NCBI GenBank assembly: GCA_017861215.1
Contig: JAGFXN010000244.1
Location: 1-5,094, forward strand
Origin: Deltaproteobacteria bacterium
Lineage (GTDB): Bacteria > Desulfobacterota > Desulfuromonadia > Geobacterales > DSM-12255
Length of the DNA stretch: 5,094 bases
Direction of reading: 5' to 3'
The position numbers were made by a program, and so were the translations under genes. The notes beneath the pieces were generated by a model. The model saw only the letters and a list, made by a program, of their open reading frames with translations, had not been told where the DNA came from and did not search any database. How positions within the stretch are numbered: the first letter of the stretch is position 1; each line of letters begins with the position of its first letter. Positions 1-5,094 of this stretch are shown here, one piece after another.

Positions 1-1183
1 CCGGATAGGCGTATGGTTGTCGTACCACAAAGCTGTCCGTGACATCATGGGCATGGGCAAGCCCCAGAAGGTCAAGCTCCAGAGTGGCGATCCCGGTCAG
101 TTCGGCATCAGATTTCAGCCAGAAGTCGTCATCGGCGTTGCAGAAGTATTCCATGCCGACGCTCGTCTTGCCGGGGTCTGGAACCATTGCCGCGCTCCAG
201 TTCTTGAAATTCTGGATGCGGCCGACCCTGACGGCGGGACTGTGAATATAAATCCACTGGTCCGGAAACAGGTGCTCCTTGTCGACAATCAGCACCACAA
301 TAAGGAAGGCGCGATAGGAAAGAGCCCGGGCGGCGGCGCGGACTTCTTCGGGGGCCATGGGCTCGAACCGGTCAATCAGTGCCGTGATTGGCATGCTGGA
401 GATGAAATGGCTTGCAGGGATGTCCCGGAGGGTCTCGCCTTCCCTGCAGGTCACCCTGGTGATCCGGCCCTGATCGTGGTGCAGGGTCAAGGCTTCGCTG
501 TTGAGGAGCACCTGGCAGCCGGCCGCTGTCAGACGCTCATGAAAGCGGCGCCACATCATGCCAGGGCCCAATGCCGGATAGTCGAATTCATTGATCAGGC
601 TCTTGGTTTCGCCGCTGCCGAACAGTGCGTTCGTGACCGCCGAGACCAGGGATAAGCCCTTGATCCGCTGCGCGGCCCAGTCGGCTTGAATCTGGTTGCA
701 GGGGATGCCCCAGACCTTTTCCGTATAGGTTTTGAAGAAAGTCTGGTAGAGGCGCTTGCCGAAGCGGTTGGAGACCCACTGCTCGAAGGTCTGTTCTTCG
801 GTGGCGGGAGCAAGCTGAGCTTTGCAGTAACTCATCAGTATCAGCAGGCTCTCTGTTATGCCGAGATTGCCGAGGGTGTTTCTGATGTTGAGAGGATAGG
901 TGTAAAAACGGCCCCGATAGAAGATGCGCGACATCCGGGGGACCTTGAGGAAATCAGCGCCCATCATTTCCTGCCAGAGTCGATTGATGACGTCGATCTT
1001 GGTGAAGAACCGGTGCCCGCCGATGTCGAAGTGGTAATTCCGGTGTGTCTCGGTGCGGGCGATGCCGCCGACCTTGTCGTATTTTTCCAGCACCAGCGGT
1101 GAAAATCCCGTTCTCAGCAGTTCATGCGCTGCGGAAAGACCCGCTGGACCTGCCCCGAGAATGACGACATTTTTTTCAGACAT
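1..1183 (-). CDS. FAD-dependent oxidoreductase, amine-oxidase/protoporphyrinogen-oxidase-like (3' partial)
   Basis: An uninterrupted frame runs from ATG at 1183 off the left edge: 394 complete codons, no stop. The N-terminus is a textbook Rossmann dinucleotide-binding fold: residues 6-15 VVILGAGPAG (GxGxxG), then the acidic residue E33 ending strand 2 (expected to bind the FAD ribose), then VGG at 38-40 and the signature IGGHRFFTK at 54-62. This GGHRFFTK form is typical of NAD(P)/FAD-dependent oxidoreductases, related to HemY and UDP-galactopyranose mutase-like flavoproteins, that often sit beside glycosyltransferases. Relatives are usually around 500 residues, so roughly the last quarter, including the C-terminal FAD-contacting segment, lies outside the window. 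There is no signal peptide, so it is probably cytosolic or peripheral. It starts 42 bases after the GT2 stop on the same strand, suggesting co-transcription; the SD is weak. True haem-pathway HemY is less likely given the neighbours. The substrate cannot be told from the sequence. Confidence 0.88.
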   Translation of the reverse strand, partial: MSEKNVVILGAGPAGLSAAHELLRTGFSPLVLEKYDKVGGIARTETHRNYHFDIGGHRFFTKIDVINRLWQEMMGADFLKVPRMSRIFYRGRFYTYPLNIRNTLGNLGITESLLILMSYCKAQLAPATEEQTFEQWVSNRFGKRLYQTFFKTYTEKVWGIPCNQIQADWAAQRIKGLSLVSAVTNALFGSGETKSLINEFDYPALGPGMMWRRFHERLTAAGCQVLLNSEALTLHHDQGRITRVTCREGETLRDIPASHFISSMPITALIDRFEPMAPEEVRAAARALSYRAFLIVVLIVDKEHLFPDQWIYIHSPAVRVGRIQNFKNWSAAMVPDPGKTSVGMEYFCNADDDFWLKSDAELTGIATLELDLLGLAHAHDVTDSFVVRQPYAYP

Positions 1184-1225
1184 AGTGATTGGTCCACGCC
1201 TGCCGCAGAGGGAAGAATCTGACTG

Positions 1226-2242
1226 TCAGCAAGACTTTGCGCCGCATCCCGCTCCGTTCATGCGGTGCTCGGCCAAACCGATGGCAAACGCCAGGCCGCT
1301 GTACAGGAAGTAAAGCCAGTTCCAGGGGATTACGCGCAGCGCGAACAGCAGCCCGCGTTTGTCCTTGAAAAAGCAGTACAGACCCCAGTTCAGCGCTAAC
1401 AGGACCGTGACCAGGAAAGCTGCGGGAGCGGCCAGCCACGGCTGCCAGACGGTCGCCGGCAGGATTGCGGTCAGCAGGCAGACGCAGATGACACTCAGAC
1501 GGCTGGACAGTTTCAGGTTCAGGTCGTTTAACATCCGGCCTTCGCGCAGAATCAACCTGGTCCAGGGAAGCGCACGGTAGAAAAAATCGGCCCGTAACAG
1601 CGAAATCATCCCCCAGCGTTTCAGATGTTTGACCTTCAGCTCCTTGACCAGGCGAATCCTGTAGCCAGCCGTTCTGAGACGGTATCCCAGCTCTATATCT
1701 TCAATAGAGGGCTGGCGATAGTGTTCGTTAAACCCGGACAGTGCGGTAAAAACCTCGCGACGGATGGCTCCGCAGCCGCTCCAGAAGGTGGATGCTTCTT
1801 CGCATGCCGTCTGGTGCACATAGTGATGGAAGAGATTCCGGTATTGCGAGAGAAAATCAGTTGCCTGGGGCTCGTCGTCATAGGAACCGAAAAGGGCCGC
1901 CAGACCCGGGTCGCCGCGGAAAACGGCCGCTACCTGGGAAAGGGCATTGCGGGGGATGGTAATATCCGCGTCGATGAAGAGCAGGATATTCCCCACCGCC
2001 GCCCGCGCCCCAAGATTGCGCGCCCGGGCCGGACCCTGTGACTCGGGGTTGTGCAGTATTCGCGCACCGAACTCCTTGGCGATTCGCCAGGAGCCGTCCG
2101 AATCTCCATCGGCGACAACGATGATTTCAAGAGGCGGGCTGTCAGAGTCGGCTATACTCTGCAGGGAGTTGCGGAAATAGTCTCCGGCGTTATGCACCGG
2201 GATGATAATGGAGATTGTCAGTTCCGCCGGGATCGTATCCAT
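1226..2242 (-). CDS. Family 2 glycosyltransferase with C-terminal membrane anchor
   Basis: 338 residues from ATG at 2242. The N-terminal GT-A domain shows ISIIIPVHN (10-18), VVADGDSDGSW (42-52, the position of the usual DDGSxDGS), GPARARNLGA (70-79), the metal/nucleotide-binding DxD as FIDADI (89-94), and the acceptor-side acidic pair in SIEDIELGYRL (179-189), followed by KHLKRW (205-210). The last ~90 residues hold about three hydrophobic helices (roughly 248-268, 272-292, 304-326), anchoring it in the inner membrane with the catalytic domain in the cytoplasm. It should transfer a sugar from a nucleotide donor to a lipid or glycan acceptor; the sugar is unknown. Start choice: in-frame ATG at 2263 (7 residues longer) and TTG at 2311 (23 longer) are possible. 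None has a well-spaced SD: an AAAAAGG stretch lies 1 base before the 2263 start and 22 bases before 2242. I chose 2242 because GT2 proteins usually begin a few residues before the first beta strand. Confidence 0.9.
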   Translation of the reverse strand: MDTIPAELTISIIIPVHNAGDYFRNSLQSIADSDSPPLEIIVVADGDSDGSWRIAKEFGARILHNPESQGPARARNLGARAAVGNILLFIDADITIPRNALSQVAAVFRGDPGLAALFGSYDDEPQATDFLSQYRNLFHHYVHQTACEEASTFWSGCGAIRREVFTALSGFNEHYRQPSIEDIELGYRLRTAGYRIRLVKELKVKHLKRWGMISLLRADFFYRALPWTRLILREGRMLNDLNLKLSSRLSVICVCLLTAILPATVWQPWLAAPAAFLVTVLLALNWGLYCFFKDKRGLLFALRVIPWNWLYFLYSGLAFAIGLAEHRMNGAGCGAKSC

Positions 2243-2292
2243 GATAGCCGTTGTTATGCCCATACCTTTTTGATAAATGTGTATCGTGTAAT

Positions 2293-2321
2293 TGAATACA
2301 AAATCAGGCAAGTAAAGTCAA
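2293..2321 (-). promoter_or_regulatory. Possible sigma70-type promoter for the GT2/oxidoreductase pair
   Basis: Read on the minus strand, a -35-like TTGACT (2316-2321; 5 of 6 to TTGACA) is followed after 17 bases by a -10-like TATTCA (2293-2298; only 3 of 6 to TATAAT). Transcription would begin near 2285, giving a short leader before either ATG at 2263 or 2242 and excluding the TTG at 2311. The -35 box and spacing are good, the -10 is poor, so this is tentative. Confidence 0.3.
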
Positions 2322-2423
2322 TAAGATACAAGCCAGGAGACTTTTCTGTTCAGCCGGCTATGAAGACGTCATCGCATTTGTGACGCGGCTCATCTCGTGT
2401 GGGCTGTCGTAATAGGGACTAAG

Positions 2424-2440
2424 AGCTTGTCCGTAAATAA
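2424..2440 (+). repeat. Left terminal inverted repeat
   Basis: The 17 bases AGCTTGTCCGTAAATAA match the right arm at 2586-2602 exactly in inverse orientation. Outside this core the next base differs (G on the left, A when the right arm is read inward). Confidence 0.85.
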
Positions 2441-2505
2441 CGTTATGAGAGATCGCGCCCGGATTTATGGCAGATTTGACCGGGGCGATTGAGCAAAACC
2501 GCAGG

Positions 2506-2520
2506 CGTAGCAAGGCTACG
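2506..2520. repeat. Central hairpin of the palindromic element
   Basis: CGTAGC (2506-2511) and GCTACG (2515-2520) form a perfect 6-bp stem around an AAG loop. Its centre, 2513, is also the midpoint of the two terminal repeats. This shows that the element is one symmetric unit and that the end repeats are not a chance pair. Confidence 0.7.
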
Positions 2521-2585
2521 TCGAGGATTTTGTGATTGAGGCGCAGGCAAAGATGACGTGAAGACGGGATGCGAGCCTGTAATGC

Positions 2586-2602
2586 TTATTTACGGACAAG
2601 CT
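2586..2602 (-). repeat. Right terminal inverted repeat
   Basis: TTATTTACGGACAAGCT is the exact reverse complement of 2424-2440. It is followed by T and then TAA, the right-hand copy of the possible target duplication. Confidence 0.85.
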
Positions 2603-2688
2603 TTAAATGCTGCGGGCAGTCAACATTGTATTGTCAATTGGATGAATTTTAGCTACCTATACATCGGGTACCATGCCTTCAAGGCCCC

Positions 2689-2725
2689 CTTCCTCCCTGG
2701 CAAGGGAATAAATTCCCGGAGGAAG
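2689..2725 (+). promoter_or_regulatory. Structured leader hairpin upstream of the GT87-type gene
   Basis: CTTCCTCC (2689-2696) pairs perfectly with GGAGGAAG (2718-2725). Nested inside is a second stem, GGGAA (2704-2708) with TTCCC (2713-2717) around a TAAA loop, stacked directly on the outer stem and leaving CTGGCAA (2697-2703) as a one-sided bulge. In RNA this would be a GC-rich two-part hairpin 40 bases before the start codon. The right arm contains GGAGG, an ideal SD core, but no ATG, GTG or TTG lies within 5-12 bases of it. No T-run follows, so it is not an intrinsic terminator. It may be a leader regulatory structure, an mRNA-stability hairpin or a protein-binding site; function is not shown. 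Confidence 0.4.
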
Positions 2726-2765
2726 CATCACAAGAACAAGTATCAGGAACAGAAAAGAGACCCCC

Positions 2766-3883
2766 ATGTCCGAGAGTAGTAGAACTTTCTGGATAGGCAG
2801 AGACAAAGCAGTGCTTCGTTGCGCAGTGCTGTTGATGGCGTGCAGTGCCCTGGTCTGGCTTGTTTACGAGTTCTGGCGGTTCTTCGCGCAACCTGAAAAG
2901 CTTTTCGGCCGGGCTGTGGTCACTGGCGGCATCGACTTGAAACTATTGCAGGGCCTCGTCCAGGGATGGTTCTCCGGGATACCCATCTACAGCATGTCAC
3001 GGTACGCGGTCTATCCACCGGCGTCACATCTCATAGCGTGGCCGCTTGTCGGCTGGCTCGGTTATGCAGCGAGCAGCCTCCTCTGGACCGCCGTCACTCT
3101 GCTGTCGCTGGCCATCCTCGTGAGGCTGTTCGTACGGGAGAGCGGCTGCTCGCCAAGGGCAAAGAGGGCTGGAGGACTGATCTGGCTGCCGCCGTACTGT
3201 TTCTGGTGGCATTGGTCAAACCGCACGTTGCCGCGCCTTTCTTCTGGATAGCGTTTTTTGTCCCCGGGAGGGTGCGTCCTGCCCTGCTCATCGCCGGCGG
3301 GTATTGCGCCATGACAATCATTGCCGCTTCGTGGCAGGATGCCGGGATCATCACCCTCATGACCGACTGGCTGGCGAACAGTACTGCTACGACGGCAGGC
3401 ATCGGCTATGCACACTTGCATACCAGCTCCGCCCTGCTTCCCTTCACGAACTCCGGCCTGTTCGGCGCCATGCTCCTACTGGGGGCTCTCGGTGCCTTTG
3501 TCTACTCCTGCCGGCGTGCTGACATCTGGCTGCTGATCGGTGTCACGGCACTGATCGCCCGGTTTTGGACGTATCACCAGTGGTATGACGACCTCCTGGT
3601 CCTGTTGCCCTTGATTGCACTCTTCCGGGTAGCAAAATCAGCCGCTTGCCCTGCCGCAATCGCCCTGCAGGCCGGCAGCATCCTTGGGGCATGCATGGTG
3701 CTGATGCTTGCGCCCGGGGGGCACTTCACCCTCCCCTCTCCCTGGTTAATCGTCTATCAGTCCGTGCTCGTTGCCGTCTGGCTGATCATGCTCGCTTTCC
3801 TGGTCCGGCTGACATGGCAGGGGAGAAAAAAAGTGCCGGAAGGGGCTGTACCCCTGTCAGAAATAACCGTCAGCATGCCATAA
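2766..3883 (+). pseudogene. GT87/DUF2029-type polytopic glycosyltransferase, frameshifted
   Basis: Two overlapping frames together make one protein of about 371 residues, near the 400 usual for the family. The N-terminal part starts at ATG 2766 (AAAAGAGA 5 bases upstream as a weak SD) and has a first membrane helix at about residues 17-38. The family-typical segment follows: IDLKLLQGLVQGWFSG, IPIY, then YAVYPPASHLIAWPL, containing the YPP motif, and a second helix ending LAILVRLFVRE (to about 125). The continuation lies one frame back: TDLAAAVLFLVALVKPH (with the characteristic KP after a helix), several more helices, and WYDDLLVLLPLIALFR near the C-terminus, another family hallmark. It ends at TAA 3881-3883. 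GT87 enzymes are GT-C-fold inner-membrane proteins using polyprenyl-phosphate sugars. As written, the first frame stops at 3249-3251 after 161 residues, so the product would be truncated. The sugar and acceptor are unknown. Confidence 0.8.
3135..3181 (+). other. Frameshift window in the GT87-type gene
   Basis: The frame beginning at 2766 encodes a believable membrane helix up to about 3134, and the frame one base back is clearly the right one from about 3182 (LAAAVLFLVALV). Between them the likely read-through is VRE to RLLAKGKEGWRTDL. This is easiest to explain by one missing base within the GAGAG at 3138-3142. No recognised -1 slippery heptamer is in the window, which argues against programmed frameshifting. 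A real mutation and a sequencing error cannot be told apart here. Confidence 0.75.
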
Positions 3884-3913
3884 TCAAGGCAGTGCAAGTC
3901 CCATGGTGTAAAA

Positions 3914-3924
3914 AAGAGGGTGAC
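3914..3924 (+). promoter_or_regulatory. Ribosome binding site of the GT39-type gene
   Basis: AGAGGGTGA, close to the anti-SD complement, lies 1-10 bases before ATG 3925. This supports that start over in-frame ATGs at 3976 and 4027. Confidence 0.6.
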
Positions 3925-5094
3925 ATGAAGAATAAGGGTGCAAAGAAACAGCGTCCGCACGGAGAAAAACGGACTATGGAGAACCGTCTGCCGGAGGAGT
4001 GTGCCGGGCAGTCCCGCACCCTGGCTATGGCAGCAATTGCTGCCGGTTTTTTGGCGGGTTTCCTGATCCTTTATTTCCAGCCGCTGAATGATATTTTCGA
4101 GAAACATGTCCGCTCTGAAATGGCGACATTTATTAACTGGTATCCGGCAACTTTTGCATTCTATAACAGACTGAGCGGGATTTCCCTGGTGGCGTTCTCT
4201 TTTGCTGCCCTGATCTATGTGCTGTACGGGAAACAGGCGATCGATTCTTTTCTGGAGAGTCATTACCGGCGCGTGCTGCTTGTTCTGCTTGGCGGCATCG
4301 GGATAGTGGCGTTTTTCGTCTGTTATAATAAATTCTTTCATCTTGACGAAATCGAACATATTCACAGCGCCTGGTATATAAAGAAAGGCTATATTCCCTA
4401 CCGGGATTTTTTCGAGCACCATAACCCGCTGTTCTGGTTTTCGCTGCTCCCTGTTCTGTATCTGGGCGGCGATTCCGTCAACACCATCCTGCTGGCGCGT
4501 CTTTTCATGGGGTGCGTAATGCTCGGCAGCGTCTATTGTGCCTACCTGATCGCCGCTGCAGTATCGAAATCGAAGGAAACCGGGCTCCTCGCCGCGGCGC
4601 TGCTGTTTTCCACAACGCTCTTTATCGAAAAAGCCATTGAAATCAGGCCGGATGGACTCCAGGTTCTCTTCGGCATGATTTCCTTGTATTGCCTGATCCG
4701 CTTTATCCAGAGTCGGGACACTACCTACATCTTCTATACTGGGTTGTCCGTTGCGCTATCCTTTCTCTTTCTGCAGAAGGCGGTTTTTTTGGTAATCGCC
4801 TATGCCGTGATAGGCGCGTACGGGTTTTTCAAACGGGAAATCAGCGTAAAAAGCGCTCTCTGCTTCAGCGGCGGCCTGCTGCTGCCTTTGCTGTTATTCT
4901 GGGCATACCTGCACATGACCGGCTCGTGGCGCGACTATTTCCTGACCAACTGGCAGCTGAACTGGCATCACCTGGGCGCACGGGCCATCACCGCAAAACC
5001 GTTCAAAGCGATCACCGCTGCCCTTTCCTCCAACCTGTTGCTGGTATTTGCTGCCATAGCCGTCGTCTATATCCTGTTGAAGCAGAAATTTAAC
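3925..5094 (+). CDS. GT39/ArnT-PMT-type polytopic glycosyltransferase (3' partial)
   Basis: 390 codons from ATG 3925 to the right edge, no stop. A basic, hydrophilic head (about residues 1-32) precedes membrane helices at roughly 33-52, 84-101 and 117-134. Then comes the family-defining periplasmic loop: DEIEH (141-145), IKKGYIPYRDFFEHHNPLFW (152-171), matching the pattern of an acidic DE pair followed by G-x-x-PYRDF and a histidine-rich PL. In ArnT and PMT enzymes the first-loop acid is catalytic or substrate-binding. More helices follow, with EIRPDG at about 238-243 between them. Members move a sugar from a polyprenyl-phosphate donor to lipid A, protein or another periplasmic acceptor; which one is not visible. 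It follows the GT87-type gene by 41 bases and is probably in the same operon. Odd point: DE lies at 141, whereas related proteins usually carry it within about the first 30-60 residues, so there is an extra N-terminal region with about two helices. Alternative starts: 3976 (M18), 4027 (M35). Confidence 0.88.
   Translation, partial: MKNKGAKKQRPHGEKRTMENRLPEECAGQSRTLAMAAIAAGFLAGFLILYFQPLNDIFEKHVRSEMATFINWYPATFAFYNRLSGISLVAFSFAALIYVLYGKQAIDSFLESHYRRVLLVLLGGIGIVAFFVCYNKFFHLDEIEHIHSAWYIKKGYIPYRDFFEHHNPLFWFSLLPVLYLGGDSVNTILLARLFMGCVMLGSVYCAYLIAAAVSKSKETGLLAAALLFSTTLFIEKAIEIRPDGLQVLFGMISLYCLIRFIQSRDTTYIFYTGLSVALSFLFLQKAVFLVIAYAVIGAYGFFKREISVKSALCFSGGLLLPLLLFWAYLHMTGSWRDYFLTNWQLNWHHLGARAITAKPFKAITAALSSNLLLVFAAIAVVYILLKQKFN

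Larger units (their letters stand above)
2423..2603. mobile_element. MITE-like palindromic element with 17-bp terminal inverted repeats
   Basis: AGCTTGTCCGTAAATAA at 2424-2440 recurs as an exact reverse complement at 2586-2602. The two arms are the same length. A hairpin CGTAGC-AAG-GCTACG (2506-2520) sits exactly on the axis of symmetry at 2513, and between centre and ends the arms still pair partly (for example CAAAA 2494-2498 with TTTTG 2528-2532). The unit could therefore fold end to end as one long imperfect stem. Taken as 2423-2603 it is flanked by TAA on both sides (2420-2422 and 2604-2606), which fits a 3-bp target duplication of the TNA kind made by some IS5-family (IS1031-like) elements. 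TA duplications of IS630/Tc1 type are an alternative, but the symmetry is poorer. It has no coding capacity, so it would need a transposase in trans. It could instead be a REP/BIME-like structural repeat. The family name is inferred and has not been checked against other copies. Confidence 0.72.
2243..2765. other. Divergent intergenic region (about 520 bp)
   Basis: No convincing gene lies between the two divergent units. Short open frames here have no SD and no recognisable protein content. From left to right it holds a weak minus-strand promoter candidate (2293-2321), about 100 bases with nothing clear except a 5-bp inverted repeat (CGTCA/TGACG near 2371-2389), the symmetric MITE-like element (2423-2603), and a leader with a stable-looking hairpin (2689-2725). 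For the plus-strand genes I see only a -10-like TATACA at 2658-2663 with no -35 at the usual spacing. TTGTCA lies 21 bases upstream of it, which is too far for a standard promoter. Confidence 0.6.

Noticed and set aside
17..655. Plus-strand open frame of 212 codons
   Set aside because: It lies entirely opposite the oxidoreductase, whose minus-strand frame carries clear FAD-binding motifs. The plus-strand product has no recognisable domain and no SD.
1625..2041. Plus-strand open frame of 138 codons
   Set aside because: Antisense shadow of the GT2 catalytic domain; composition is what the complement of a GC-rich gene gives.
2371..2389. Short inverted repeat CGTCA/TGACG as an operator
   Set aside because: Five bases per arm with a 9-base gap is expected by chance in a region this size, and no regulator gene is nearby.
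2424..2602. Reading the inverted repeats as part of a CRISPR array or a phage attachment site
   Set aside because: Only one inverted pair is present, there are no direct repeats with spacers, and no integrase or tRNA is in the window.
2558..2779. Plus-strand open frame of 73 codons starting inside the palindromic element
   Set aside because: It begins in the right arm of the repeat, lacks an SD, has no recognisable content and overlaps the true start of the GT87-type gene.
3826..3832. Run of seven A (A AAA AAA) resembling a slippery site near the end of the GT87-type gene
   Set aside because: It lies only about 17 codons before the stop, far from the actual frame change at 3135-3181, and encodes an ordinary RKK. 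It cannot explain the split frame.
3841..3855. AGGGG...CCCCT hairpin as a possible terminator
   Set aside because: It lies inside the coding sequence and is not followed by a T-run. The next gene is close and likely co-transcribed.
3757..4422. Minus-strand open frame of 221 codons
   Set aside because: It spans the end of the GT87-type gene and the start of the GT39-type gene on the opposite strand, bridging two real genes, with no family motif.

Overview
The window carries part of a cell-envelope glycan locus: four membrane or sugar-linked genes in two divergent pairs, separated by a non-coding region of about 0.5 kb that holds a near-perfectly symmetric inverted-repeat element. Moderately high GC, SD-led ATG starts and the gene types suggest a Gram-negative bacterium. 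The overall flavour recalls Geobacter/Pelobacter-type Desulfuromonadia, but this is an impression from style and not a demonstrated assignment.

Minus strand, right to left. A membrane-anchored family 2 glycosyltransferase (2242 down to 1226) is followed after 42 bases by an FAD-dependent oxidoreductase of the amine-oxidase / protoporphyrinogen-oxidase-like superfamily (1183 down to the left edge, C-terminus missing). The two look like one transcription unit.

Middle (2243-2765). There is a weak candidate promoter for the minus-strand pair. A 181-bp MITE-like element (2423-2603) has 17-bp perfect terminal inverted repeats, a central hairpin exactly on its axis, and TAA flanks that look like a target duplication. 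A structured leader (2689-2725) lies just before the plus-strand genes.

Plus strand, left to right. A polytopic GT87/DUF2029-type glycosyltransferase (2766-3883) is split by a -1 frame change around 3135-3181, so it is either a pseudogene or a base-call error. A GT39/ArnT-PMT-type polytopic glycosyltransferase (3925 to the right edge, C-terminus missing) follows 41 bases later behind a good ribosome-binding site.

Working model (inference): the GT2 enzyme uses a nucleotide sugar on the cytoplasmic face, perhaps to make a lipid-linked sugar. The GT87 and GT39 enzymes are of the GT-C class that uses polyprenyl-phosphate sugars on the periplasmic face. The flavoenzyme would modify a sugar or lipid intermediate. 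No substrate can be read from the sequence. I see no defence system, CRISPR array, tRNA or rRNA, and no clearly novel multi-gene system. The symmetric repeat, the frame break and the N-terminally extended GT39 protein are the points most worth checking.
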